Shown here piece by piece: positions 6,463 through 15,476 of a stretch of DNA of 64,000 bases. The notes beneath the pieces are model-generated. The model was not told the origin of the DNA. It did not search any database and was given only the letters and a program-made list of their open reading frames with translations. This stretch comes from Flagellimonas flava (GTDB lineage: Bacteria; Bacteroidota; Bacteroidia; Flavobacteriales; Flavobacteriaceae), in contig NZ_FQWL01000009.1 of assembly GCF_900129665.1 (NCBI RefSeq), positions 23,501 through 87,500 of the forward strand. The letters run 5' to 3'. How positions within the stretch are numbered: position 1 is the stretch's first letter; each line of letters opens with the position of its first letter. The position numbers and the translations under genes were made by a program.

Positions 6463-9315
6463 ATGAATACAGACGTGTTTGCCTCAAGGCATATTGGGAT
6501 TACCCAAAAAGACCTAAACCCCATGTTTGAAACTATTGGTGTCGACAACATGGAACAATTGATTCAAGAAACCATTCCGGATGACATCAGATTGAAGGAA
6601 CCACTGAACCTGCCCCAAGGCATAAGCGAGCACGAATTTTTGACACATGTTCAAGAGCTTGCGGATAAAAACAAAGTTTTTAAAAGTTACATCGGTTTAG
6701 GATACCACGAAAGCCTAACCCCATCCGTAATCAAACGAAATATCTTGGAAAATCCCGGTTGGTATACGGCCTATACGCCTTATCAAGCAGAAATTGCCCA
6801 GGGAAGATTGGAGGCCTTACTAAACTTTCAGACTATGGTAAGCGATCTCACTGGTATGGAATTGGCCAACGCCTCCCTTTTGGATGAGAGTACAGCGGCC
6901 GCCGAGGCCATGACCATGCTATTTGATGTACGGTCCAGGCAACAAAAAAAGGAGGGCGTGGTCAAATTTTTTGTGTCCGAAGAGATACTACCACAAACCT
7001 TGAGTTTACTCCAGACCAGGTCTAATCCCATTGGTATAGAATTGGTCGTAGGCAACCACGAAACCTTTGATCATGGTTCCGATTTTTACGGAGCGATCCT
7101 GCAATATCCAGGAAAGCATGGTCAAGTAGACGATTATGCTGAATTTGTCCAAAAAGCCAAAGCTAATGATATCAAAGTTGCTGTAGCTGCCGATATTCTA
7201 AGTTTGGTTATGTTGACCGCCCCGGGCGAATGGGGCGTTGATGTGGTAGTTGGCACGACCCAAAGATTTGGAATCCCCCTCGGATATGGCGGCCCTCATG
7301 CAGGTTTTTTTGCCACCAAAGAGGACTATAAAAGGAGCATCCCAGGACGAATTATTGGAGTGACCAAAGACACGGATGGGAATCCAGGTCTACGAATGGC
7401 GCTGCAAACACGCGAACAGCATATAAAAAGGGACAAAGCCACTTCCAACATTTGTACAGCTCAGGTACTGCTGGCCGTTATGGCAGGAATGTATGCGGTA
7501 TATCATGGCCCTGAAGGGCTTAAATATATCGCCAACAAAGTTCATGACCGTAGCAAAATCCTTAGTGATTTTTTGTCAGAAGTTGGTTTTGAACAGCTTA
7601 ACAAGGTATATTTCGACACCTTGAAATTCAGGGTTAGGGATGTTAAGAAATTAAGAGAAATCACCGAAGCTTCTGGAATCAACCTTAACTATATTGATGA
7701 GGAAACAGTTTCCGTTTCAATCAACGAGGCCTTCTCCAAGGACGACCTTAAGCATTTGGTTGACTGTTTCATGAAAAGTCAGGATGTGAAATCCGACAAA
7801 ACCTTTGAAACTTCAACGACGCAAATTCTTCCGGAATCCTTACAAAGGAAGACTCCTTTCCTAGAGCATGAGGTATTCAATTCCTACCATTCGGAAACAG
7901 AATTGATGCGTTATATCAAAAAGTTGGAGCGCAAGGACTTGGCCTTGAACCATTCCATGATTTCCTTGGGAAGCTGCACTATGAAATTAAATGCCGCTTC
8001 GGAAATGCTTCCGCTAAGTTCGGCCAAATGGGGTAATATTCACCCTTTTGTTCCATTGGACCAAGCTCAGGGATATCAGGCAATGCTCAAGGAACTGGAA
8101 TCCCAACTTAATGTGATCACAGGTTTTGCGGGAACTTCGCTTCAACCCAATTCAGGCGCGCAAGGTGAATATGCTGGACTTATGACCATAAAAGCGTATC
8201 ACGAATCTCGTGGCGAAAACCACAGAAACATCTGTATTATTCCTGCATCTGCGCATGGCACCAATCCTGCTTCCGCAGTAATGGCCGGAATGAAAGTTGT
8301 CGTTACCAAAACTGATGAACATGGAAATATTGATGTTACCGATCTAGAGGAGAAAGTACAGTTGCATTCAGATAATCTGGCGGCATTGATGGTCACCTAC
8401 CCTTCCACCCATGGGGTATTTGAGTCTTCAATTAAACAAATCACCCAGTTAATCCATGAAAATGGAGGTCAGGTATATATGGACGGTGCAAATATGAATG
8501 CGCAAGTGGGGCTTACAAATCCCGCTACCATTGGAGCAGATGTATGCCACCTGAACTTGCACAAAACATTTGCGATTCCACATGGCGGAGGGGGCCCAGG
8601 TGTAGGGCCAATTTGTGTCGCCGAGCAGCTTAAGCCCTTTTTGCCCACCAACCCTGTGGTGGCCACGGGTGGGGATCAGGCCATTACAGCTATCTCAGCA
8701 GCTCCTTGGGGCAGCGCTTTAGCATGCCTAATTTCTTATGGTTATATTAAAATGTTGGGCACCGAAGGGCTTACCGAGGCCACCAAAATTGCCATCCTTA
8801 ATGCAAATTACATCAAAGACCGTTTGAAAGGGAAGTTTGATGTACTGTATACTGGTGAAAGAGGTAGAGCTGCACATGAAATGATCATAGACTGCAGGCC
8901 TTTTAAGGCGCATGGTATTGAAGTAACAGATATTGCGAAGCGATTGATGGATTACGGATTCCATGCACCCACGGTTTCTTTTCCGGTAGCGGGAACGATA
9001 ATGATAGAACCTACTGAAAGTGAAAGTCTTGCCGAATTAAATCGATTCTGCGGGGCAATGATTTCGATTCGTGAAGAAATTGACGAAGCCAGTGCAAATG
9101 AACCCAACAATGTGCTGAAAAATGCACCCCATACCCTGGCCATGATCACCAGTGATGATTGGGAATATCCATACAGTCGCCAAAAAGCCGCCTTCCCGCT
9201 TCCCTATGTGGCTGAGAATAAGTTTTGGCCTAGTATCAGACGAACGGATGAAGCCTTTGGGGATCGTAATTTAATCTGTACCTGTACACCTATCGAGGCG
9301 TATGCGGAAGCATAG
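6463..9315 (+). CDS. gcvP: Glycine dehydrogenase (decarboxylating), P-protein
   Basis: PLP enzyme of the glycine cleavage system: decarboxylates glycine and passes the aminomethyl group to lipoylated H-protein. The 950-residue protein is the fused full-length form with both halves in one chain. Seen: the N-terminal SRHIG segment, SLGSCTMKLNA at the start of the second half, and the PLP-lysine segment NLHKTFAIPHGGGGPG with the lysine at residue 701. The open frame extends 126 bases upstream, but ATG 6463 gives the usual MNTDVFASRHIG and lies after the promoter box. gcvT and gcvH are not in the window. A hairpin terminator follows. Confidence 0.97.
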   Translation: MNTDVFASRHIGITQKDLNPMFETIGVDNMEQLIQETIPDDIRLKEPLNLPQGISEHEFLTHVQELADKNKVFKSYIGLGYHESLTPSVIKRNILENPGWYTAYTPYQAEIAQGRLEALLNFQTMVSDLTGMELANASLLDESTAAAEAMTMLFDVRSRQQKKEGVVKFFVSEEILPQTLSLLQTRSNPIGIELVVGNHETFDHGSDFYGAILQYPGKHGQVDDYAEFVQKAKANDIKVAVAADILSLVMLTAPGEWGVDVVVGTTQRFGIPLGYGGPHAGFFATKEDYKRSIPGRIIGVTKDTDGNPGLRMALQTREQHIKRDKATSNICTAQVLLAVMAGMYAVYHGPEGLKYIANKVHDRSKILSDFLSEVGFEQLNKVYFDTLKFRVRDVKKLREITEASGINLNYIDEETVSVSINEAFSKDDLKHLVDCFMKSQDVKSDKTFETSTTQILPESLQRKTPFLEHEVFNSYHSETELMRYIKKLERKDLALNHSMISLGSCTMKLNAASEMLPLSSAKWGNIHPFVPLDQAQGYQAMLKELESQLNVITGFAGTSLQPNSGAQGEYAGLMTIKAYHESRGENHRNICIIPASAHGTNPASAVMAGMKVVVTKTDEHGNIDVTDLEEKVQLHSDNLAALMVTYPSTHGVFESSIKQITQLIHENGGQVYMDGANMNAQVGLTNPATIGADVCHLNLHKTFAIPHGGGGPGVGPICVAEQLKPFLPTNPVVATGGDQAITAISAAPWGSALACLISYGYIKMLGTEGLTEATKIAILNANYIKDRLKGKFDVLYTGERGRAAHEMIIDCRPFKAHGIEVTDIAKRLMDYGFHAPTVSFPVAGTIMIEPTESESLAELNRFCGAMISIREEIDEASANEPNNVLKNAPHTLAMITSDDWEYPYSRQKAAFPLPYVAENKFWPSIRRTDEAFGDRNLICTCTPIEAYAEA

Positions 9316-9341
9316 GCACAACCTTATATTTACATGCAAAA

Positions 9342-9375
9342 GGCCTTGGTTTCTTACCGATTCCAAGGCTTTTTC
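9342..9375 (+). terminator. Rho-independent terminator after gcvP
   Basis: GCCTTGG (9343-9349) pairs with CCAAGGC (9363-9369) around a 13-base loop, followed by a T run. It closes the gcvP transcript before the FabH-like gene. Confidence 0.8.
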
Positions 9376-9479
9376 TTATCATATTAACTCAGAAGCAGCT
9401 GTTGGACATCGTATCATTTGTTATGCGTGCATAACAATGAACCTGCAATGGCTTAACTTCATACTATCAAAACCTCAAC

Positions 9480-10538
9480 ATGAAAATTGGAATCACTGGG
9501 ACAGGAAGTTACATTCCTACCGTAACCACCAAAAATGAAGATTTCCTATCCCATAACTTTCTTGATACCGACGGAAAAGATTTTGCCCACGAGAACACCG
9601 TAATTATCGAAAAATTTAAGGCCATTACCGGAATCTCCGAACGTAGATACGCCCAACCGGAGCTCAATACGTCGGATTTGGGCTACTTGGCTTCCGAAAA
9701 AGCAATAGCAGATGCTGGTATTAACAAGGAAGAGCTAGACTACATCATCTTCGCCCACAATTTTGGGGATTTAACGCCCGGTAAAATCCAAGGCGATACC
9801 TTACCTAGTTTGGCCACAAGGGTGAAACATCTTCTCAAAATAAAAAACCCAAACTGCGTGGCTTACGATATGATCTTTGGCTGCCCCGGCTGGGTGGAGG
9901 GAATGATACAGGCCAAAGCCTTTATTCAAAGTGGAATGGCAAAGAAATGCTTGGTCATTGGTGGTGAAACACTATCCAGAGTAGTGGACAAACACGATCG
10001 CGACAGCATGATCTATTCCGATGGTGCAGGAGCAGCAATAATTGAAGCAAATCCGAACTCAGGAGAGATCCTCGGCCATGCTAGTGCCACCTACGCCAAT
10101 GGCGAGGCCTATTATCTCTTTTTTGATAAGACTTATGATGAGGATGGGTGTTCGGATACCCGGTATATTAAAATGCATGGACGCAAAATCTACGAATTTG
10201 CATGCACCCATGTACCACAGGCCATGAAGGATTGTTTGGATAAGAGTGGTACCTCCATAGATGAAGTAAAAAAAATATTCATTCACCAGGCCAATGAAAA
10301 AATGGATGAAGCCATTATAAAGAGACTCTACAGACTTTATAAAAAAGAAGCACCTGAAGGCATTATGCCCATGAGCATCCACAAATTGGGTAACAGTTCT
10401 GTTGCTACGATTCCCACATTATACGATTTAGTCCGAAATGGAGAGTTGGAAAACCACGAAGTTCAAAAAGGAGATGTCGTGATGTTTGCCAGCGTTGGAG
10501 CTGGTATGAACATAAATGCAATTACCTACAGGGTATAG
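9480..10538 (+). CDS. FabH-like 3-oxoacyl-ACP synthase III family protein
   Basis: Thiolase-fold condensing enzyme of 352 residues. The triad is visible: cysteine 135 in FGCPGWVEG, histidine 269 in IHQAN, and asparagine 305 in LGNSSVATIP. The cysteine context differs from the ACSGF type of housekeeping FabH, and the protein is longer than FabH (about 320), so it is probably a specialised KAS III relative making or joining unusual acyl chains. It stands alone after a terminator and is followed by genes for a methyltransferase-like protein and a glycosyltransferase on the same strand. The product is unknown. Confidence 0.88.
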   Translation: MKIGITGTGSYIPTVTTKNEDFLSHNFLDTDGKDFAHENTVIIEKFKAITGISERRYAQPELNTSDLGYLASEKAIADAGINKEELDYIIFAHNFGDLTPGKIQGDTLPSLATRVKHLLKIKNPNCVAYDMIFGCPGWVEGMIQAKAFIQSGMAKKCLVIGGETLSRVVDKHDRDSMIYSDGAGAAIIEANPNSGEILGHASATYANGEAYYLFFDKTYDEDGCSDTRYIKMHGRKIYEFACTHVPQAMKDCLDKSGTSIDEVKKIFIHQANEKMDEAIIKRLYRLYKKEAPEGIMPMSIHKLGNSSVATIPTLYDLVRNGELENHEVQKGDVVMFASVGAGMNINAITYRV

Positions 10539-10628
10539 TATAATTCTACTCGGACCCCCTGGAGTTTGTTAATGCTCATCAATCCATAAAATTTAGGATT
10601 TGTTATTTGTTTTGCTGAATTTTGGTCG

Positions 10629-11153
10629 ATGTACGAAAACAACTTTCCCAATAAACGTTACAGGCATACTTTAGAATTTCTACAAAAGCATATAGCCCCT
10701 GATGAGGCTATTTTGGATTTAGGAGTGGAGAATCCATTTTCGGATATCATGAAATCCAACGGGTATCAGGTCACGAATACCCAAGGAGAAGATTTGGATG
10801 TCGATTTCTCCGTGGTAAGTGAAGCTAATGCTGATGTGGTTACGGCTTTTGAGATATTTGAACATTTGGTGGCCCCTTTTAATGTGCTAAGGGAAATAAA
10901 GTCCAAAAAACTTGTGGCCAGCATCCCAATGCGACTGTGGTTTTCGACTGCCTACCGAAGCAAGACCGACCCTTGGGACAGACACTATCACGAGTTTGAG
11001 GACTGGCAATTTGATTGGGTATTGGAGAAAGCGGGATGGCATATCAAGGACACTGCCAAATGGACCAACCCCACCAGGAAGATAGGTCTTAGGCCTTTGC
11101 TAAGGTTATTTACACCAAGATACTATATCGTTTATGCCGAACGGGACCAATGA
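10629..11153 (+). CDS. Class I SAM-dependent methyltransferase-like protein
   Basis: A 174-residue protein with the pattern of type 11/23 methyltransferases: AILDLGVENPFSDIM at residues 28-42 in place of motif I, a motif II/post-II region DVVTAFEIFEHLVAPFNVL near 76-94, and a C-terminal strand pair. Motif I lacks the usual glycine-rich loop (GVENPF instead of G-x-G-x-G), so cofactor binding is not certain. It is followed 36 bases later by a family 2 glycosyltransferase gene, which suggests a shared role in surface glycan or lipid modification. The substrate is unknown. Confidence 0.75.
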   Translation: MYENNFPNKRYRHTLEFLQKHIAPDEAILDLGVENPFSDIMKSNGYQVTNTQGEDLDVDFSVVSEANADVVTAFEIFEHLVAPFNVLREIKSKKLVASIPMRLWFSTAYRSKTDPWDRHYHEFEDWQFDWVLEKAGWHIKDTAKWTNPTRKIGLRPLLRLFTPRYYIVYAERDQ

Positions 11154-11189
11154 TTGGGAATTCTGAATTGTTTTTTGGAATTTTAGCGC

Positions 11190-12044
11190 ATGCGTATTAG
11201 CATTATCATCCCGGCACATAACGAGGAAGTCTTTCTCAAAGACTGTTTGGATTCCTTCGTTGGTCAACAGCATAGGCCGGATGAACTTATCCTTGTAGAC
11301 GACAATTCTTCCGATAACACTTTTAATATTGCCTCAGCATACGCAGCAAAACATAAGTGGATTAAAGTGATTCAACATGAATCCCAAAACCAGCATATCC
11401 CTGGAAAAAAGGTGGTGGACGCTTTCAATTATGGGTTAAGCCGTGCTTCCTCTTACGATCTTATCGGAAAGTTTGATGCGGATGTTGTACTCCCAACCAA
11501 TTATTTTGAAGCCATCCTCAATCATTTTCAGAGCAATTGGAAACTGGGTATGTGCTCGGGCTTGCTGCACATCCTTAAACAAGGGAAGTGGGTTTATGAA
11601 CCCATAGCGGACAAAAACCATGTCAGAGGGCCCATAAAACTCTACCATAAAGCCTGTTTTAAAAAAATTGGAGGATTGAAACCCGGGATAGGTTGGGACA
11701 CTGTTGATGTACTTTTGGCCCAATACCATGATTTTGAAGTACAAACTGATAAAACCTTACAGGTAAAGCACCTTCGTCCAACGGGACATGGCTATACGGT
11801 AAAAAAGAGACAGCTAAAGGGCGAAGCCCTTTACAAAATGCGCTATGGGATTGTTTTGGCTAAACTTGCAGCCCTAAAAATGGCCTGGCAATCCAAAAGT
11901 CCTTCACTTTATTTCCAAACCGTTCTCGGATTTATCAGGGCGGTTTTCCTTAGACCCGAACGGTTTGTCAATCCAGCAGAGGGCGGGTTTATCCGTAAAC
12001 TAAGATGGCAAGGAATTCTTTCCAAACTTAAGTCAGAACTTTGA
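11190..12044 (+). CDS. Family 2 glycosyltransferase
   Basis: GT-A fold transferase of 284 residues. Seen: the N-terminal nucleotide-sugar motif ISIIIPAHNEEVFLKDCLDS, LILVDDNSSDNT near residue 35, and the metal-binding DxD as GKFDADVVLP near residue 93. There are no obvious membrane segments, so it is probably cytoplasmic or peripheral at the inner membrane. It lies 36 bases after the methyltransferase-like gene and converges on the phosphatase gene 12149-13825. It probably adds a sugar to an envelope glycan or lipid; donor and acceptor cannot be read from sequence. Confidence 0.9.
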   Translation: MRISIIIPAHNEEVFLKDCLDSFVGQQHRPDELILVDDNSSDNTFNIASAYAAKHKWIKVIQHESQNQHIPGKKVVDAFNYGLSRASSYDLIGKFDADVVLPTNYFEAILNHFQSNWKLGMCSGLLHILKQGKWVYEPIADKNHVRGPIKLYHKACFKKIGGLKPGIGWDTVDVLLAQYHDFEVQTDKTLQVKHLRPTGHGYTVKKRQLKGEALYKMRYGIVLAKLAALKMAWQSKSPSLYFQTVLGFIRAVFLRPERFVNPAEGGFIRKLRWQGILSKLKSEL

Positions 12045-12148
12045 TTTAAACGTGCCTAAGGCTGAACAGAAAACCTTTATCCTGACCAGCAAGGATCCTG
12101 CTAATCACTGGACCCATCATATGACCGAGGTCCTCTCAAAGACAAGAG

Positions 12149-13825
12149 CTATTCCAACACCTCAACAATAGGTCTACCGGTGGCTCCATTTGGAAAGGCC
12201 ATTCCCAACAAAGCAGTAATAGTAGGGGCAATATCTGGGATTTCTGTGCGATTGTTTGTACTCCCTTTTTTGATTCCCTTTCCAAAAAATAGCAAGGGAA
12301 CATGAGTGTCATAAATCATAGGAGTACCATGTGAGGAACCTGTTTCCGGGTAGGAAATAAAACCAGGTCGAGCAACAAACAGAATATCTCCTGATCGCTT
12401 TTGGTTAAATCCGTTCTGTAAAATATAAGGGATTCCCGTTGTGTAATGGTTTTGCCACATTTGACTTCCGGTAAAGACTTGGTTGACCTGATCGTATCCC
12501 AACAGCTCCATGGCAATTTCTTCCTGGGCATCATCTAAATCAATATCCAAATTATGAATTACCTTATGATCCAAGAAGACTTGATAATTAGAAATATTCT
12601 TGACTACATCCGTTGTACCGTATTTATATTTAAGAAACTCCGTAAACCTCAATTTCATAGCATCCAAATCAAGATAGCCTGCCGGAATATGTTGATCCCT
12701 TAAGTAGGCCGGAACGTTAATTGCCCCATGGTCTGCTGATAAAAACACCGTATAATTACCAGAACCCACTTTCTCATCCAATTTGGTTAAGATGCGCTCC
12801 AAATCCTTATCTAGTTGTAAATAGGTATCCTGAACCTCCTTAGAGTTCACACCAAATTTATGACCCACATAATCAGTACTTGAAAAGCTAATGGCGAGAA
12901 AATCCGTGATGGCATCCGTCCCCAGGGATTCGTGCTCTAGGGCTTCCAACGCAAAATCTGCAGTTATGCTGTTTCCATAAGGTGTGAACTTAATAATTTC
13001 AAAATCCTTGGTTTTGCTCAACATGTTTGGGGTATCGTGAGGAAATGTAGGTGTGGTTTCATCCTCAAACAATCCCTCGTAGGAATTATTGTCCAAGCCA
13101 CTTTCCTGATACAACGAAATATCTTTTAACGTGGTCCAAGCTTTTTTGTATTCCTGAACCCTCCCAGATGTATTAAAATCTTTCACCCATTGTGGTAGAT
13201 CATTCATATAAAAGGAACTGCTTATCCATTTGCCCACATCACCTCCCTCAAACCAGTATGCAGCATTGGCCATATGTCCGCCCGGTAATACCGCTCCACG
13301 ATCTTTCAGGGCCACGGCAATTACCTTACCTCTCTTTTGGGTATGCAGTCGAAGTTGGTCGGTCATTGTTGTGGTCAACATTCTGTGAGGAGACATTTTA
13401 CCCGCATTGGAAGCTGACCCAATGGAATTATACCTTTCGTCAGAAGCACAGTACACCTCCTGATCACTTTCCCGGTCATACCAATTGTTACCAATAATTC
13501 CATGGGTTGCAGGCGTAGTACCAGTATATACCGATGCATGGCCCGGGCCCGTGCTGGTAGGGGCATAATTAAAGTGGTGGTTTTTACAGTTGAACCCATC
13601 CCGTACCATGCGTTTAAAACCACCTTCTCCATAGTGGCCCCAGAAACGGGTAAGGTAATCGTATCGCATTTGATCTACCACGATACCCACTACCAATTTA
13701 GGGGTTTGGGCGATTTGTACTTCGGGTGCAGTTACTTCCTGTGTCTTTTTCCCACGGCGTTGCGCGTTCGAAAAAGTGGTTGCAAACAGCAGTAAAAGAA
13801 CTAAAAATTGACTGGCTTTTTTCAT
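12149..13825 (-). CDS. pafA: PafA-type alkaline phosphatase
   Basis: Secreted phosphomonoesterase of the alkaline phosphatase superfamily. The 558-residue protein has a signal peptide (MKKASQFLVLLLLFATTFSNA). The PafA active-site set is visible: aspartate 51 in VVDQM, threonine nucleophile 92 in TSTGPGH, asparagine in GNNWYD, the K-x-R pair in LKDRGAV, aspartate/histidine in SSTDYVGHKFG, SADHGA, and the late histidine in GSSHGTPM. The threonine nucleophile and K-x-R mark the calcium- and phosphate-insensitive PafA branch rather than PhoA. The start at 13825 is preferred because it opens the signal peptide. Supplies phosphate from phosphoesters outside the inner membrane. Confidence 0.9.
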   Translation of the reverse strand: MKKASQFLVLLLLFATTFSNAQRRGKKTQEVTAPEVQIAQTPKLVVGIVVDQMRYDYLTRFWGHYGEGGFKRMVRDGFNCKNHHFNYAPTSTGPGHASVYTGTTPATHGIIGNNWYDRESDQEVYCASDERYNSIGSASNAGKMSPHRMLTTTMTDQLRLHTQKRGKVIAVALKDRGAVLPGGHMANAAYWFEGGDVGKWISSSFYMNDLPQWVKDFNTSGRVQEYKKAWTTLKDISLYQESGLDNNSYEGLFEDETTPTFPHDTPNMLSKTKDFEIIKFTPYGNSITADFALEALEHESLGTDAITDFLAISFSSTDYVGHKFGVNSKEVQDTYLQLDKDLERILTKLDEKVGSGNYTVFLSADHGAINVPAYLRDQHIPAGYLDLDAMKLRFTEFLKYKYGTTDVVKNISNYQVFLDHKVIHNLDIDLDDAQEEIAMELLGYDQVNQVFTGSQMWQNHYTTGIPYILQNGFNQKRSGDILFVARPGFISYPETGSSHGTPMIYDTHVPLLFFGKGIKKGSTNNRTEIPDIAPTITALLGMAFPNGATGRPIVEVLE

Positions 13826-13849
13826 GTAATCAATTTGACTGAATGGCAA

Positions 13850-13857
13850 CAAAACTA
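13850..13857 (-). promoter_or_regulatory. Bacteroidota -7 box for the PafA-type gene
   Basis: TAGTTTTG on the minus strand matches TAnnTTTG and lies 24 bases before the ATG at 13825. Confidence 0.5.
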
Positions 13858-13932
13858 TTCAAAATATCAGTTTAAAAACTTTAAATGAAGGTTAAATGCA
13901 CGTCATTATTCTTATTTTTATGGCTGCAAGTC

Positions 13933-13940
13933 TATTTTTG
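13933..13940 (+). promoter_or_regulatory. -7 box abutting the mlaE start
   Basis: TATTTTTG matches TAnnTTTG but ends only 4 bases before the ATG at 13945. If used, transcription would begin at or inside the start codon, giving a leaderless message. Confidence 0.4.
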
Positions 13941-13944
13941 GCGC

Positions 13945-14682
13945 ATGAAATACCTTGAAGCGATTGGGAAATATTTCATTATGGTATATGAAGTATTTAA
14001 GAAACCCACCAAGTGGCCAATCATGAGATCCCTTATTTTAAAGGAAATCGATGAGTTGATTTTCGGATCTTTGGGTATCATTATTTTTATCGCATTCTTT
14101 ATTGGTGGGGTTGTGACCATTCAGACCGCATTAAACCTCAATAGTCCATTTTTACCTAAAAGTCTTATCGGTTTTGCCACAAGGCAATCTGTGATTTTAG
14201 AGTTTGCCCCTACCTTTACCTCAATCATTATGGCCGGAAAGGTAGGCTCGTATATCACCTCAAGCATTGGAACAATGAGAGTTACAGAGCAGATTGATGC
14301 CTTGGAGATCATGGGTGTAAATTCTTTAAACTATCTGGTTTTTCCCAAGATAACAGCCATGCTTATGTACCCTTTTGCCGTTGCTATTGCCATGTACGTG
14401 GGTATCTTGGGTGGATGGATTGCAGCTGTTTTTGGTGGTTACGCCCCAAGTGGAGAGTTTATAAAAGGTTTGCAAATGGATTTTGAATCCTTCCATGTCA
14501 CCTATGCATTTATCAAAACACTGGTATTCGCATTTGTAATTGCCACAGTCCCATCGTATCATGGTTTTTATATGCGTGGAGGGGCATTGGAGGTAGGCAA
14601 GGCCAGTACAACAGCCTTTGTATGGACCAGTGTGGTTATCATTATTCTCAATTATATACTTACACAATTAATGCTAGGCTGA
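13945..14682 (+). CDS. mlaE: MlaE-type ABC transporter permease
   Basis: Inner-membrane permease of an MCE/Mla phospholipid transporter. The 245-residue protein has five to six hydrophobic segments and family motifs: FFIGGVVTIQTALNL, the conserved AGKVGSYITSSIGTMRVTEQ near residue 95, and EQIDALEIMGVNSLNYLVFP. ATG 13945 gives the usual start; the frame runs 60 bases further up. Its stop overlaps the next gene's ATG by one base (TGATG), so permease and ATPase are translationally coupled. The MCE-domain partner MlaD, often the next gene, is not here. Confidence 0.93.
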   Translation: MKYLEAIGKYFIMVYEVFKKPTKWPIMRSLILKEIDELIFGSLGIIIFIAFFIGGVVTIQTALNLNSPFLPKSLIGFATRQSVILEFAPTFTSIIMAGKVGSYITSSIGTMRVTEQIDALEIMGVNSLNYLVFPKITAMLMYPFAVAIAMYVGILGGWIAAVFGGYAPSGEFIKGLQMDFESFHVTYAFIKTLVFAFVIATVPSYHGFYMRGGALEVGKASTTAFVWTSVVIIILNYILTQLMLG

Positions 14683-15449
14683 TGATTGAAGTGGAAAATG
14701 TTCATAAATCGTTTGGAGACACCCATGTACTTAAGGGTATTACCACCTCTTTCGAAGACGGAAAGACCAATTTGGTAATTGGCCAAAGTGGTTCCGGGAA
14801 AACAGTTTTTTTAAAGTGTCTTTTAGGTCTTTTTGAACCCGAAGAAGGCCAAATTTGTTACAATGGCCAGTTTTATTCTGAACTTTCCACTAGTGAACGA
14901 AGGGATTTACGGCAGGAAATGGGTATGGTATTTCAAGGAAGTGCCCTCTTTGATTCCATGACCGTTGAGGGGAACGTAATGTTTCCTTTGGATATGTTCA
15001 CCAAACAAAGCAAGGCCGAAATGCAGGATCGGGTGGATTTTGTCCTGGAACGCGTTAACCTTATTGATGCACATAAAAAGTTTCCTTCGGAAATATCCGG
15101 GGGAATGAAAAAACGGGTTGCCATTGCCCGCGCCATCGTAATGAATCCCAAATACCTCTTCTGCGATGAGCCCAACTCTGGGTTGGACCCTAAAACTGCT
15201 ATATTAATTGATAACCTCATTCAGGAAATTACCAGGGAATATAACATCACAACGGTAATCAACACGCACGACATGAACTCCGTAATGGAAATTGGGGAGA
15301 AAATTATTTTTCTGAAAGACGGTTTTAAGGAATGGGAAGGGACCAACAAAGAAATCTTTAAAACGGACAATGAGGCCGTTACCAATTTTGTGTATTCTTC
15401 CGAATTGTTCAAAAAGGTACGACAAATGTACATTGAAGAGCGGAATTAA
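14682..15449 (+). CDS. mlaF: MlaF-type ABC transporter ATP-binding protein
   Basis: Cytoplasmic ATPase of the MCE/Mla lipid transporter. The 255-residue protein shows Walker A GQSGSGKT with lysine 40, the ABC signature EISGGMKKRVAIARAI, Walker B YLFCDEPNSGLDP and the switch histidine NTHDM. It overlaps mlaE by one base. Together they form the core of a transporter that moves glycerophospholipids between membranes in Gram-negative cells. The convergent DUF389 gene follows directly. Confidence 0.95.
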   Translation: MIEVENVHKSFGDTHVLKGITTSFEDGKTNLVIGQSGSGKTVFLKCLLGLFEPEEGQICYNGQFYSELSTSERRDLRQEMGMVFQGSALFDSMTVEGNVMFPLDMFTKQSKAEMQDRVDFVLERVNLIDAHKKFPSEISGGMKKRVAIARAIVMNPKYLFCDEPNSGLDPKTAILIDNLIQEITREYNITTVINTHDMNSVMEIGEKIIFLKDGFKEWEGTNKEIFKTDNEAVTNFVYSSELFKKVRQMYIEERN

Positions 15450-15476
15450 AGGTATATACACCTTGCACCTGACACC

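Noticed and set aside
9302..9538. A 78-codon plus-strand frame between gcvP and the FabH-like gene
   Set aside because: It starts inside gcvP, runs through the terminator hairpin and into the next gene in another frame, and resembles no family.
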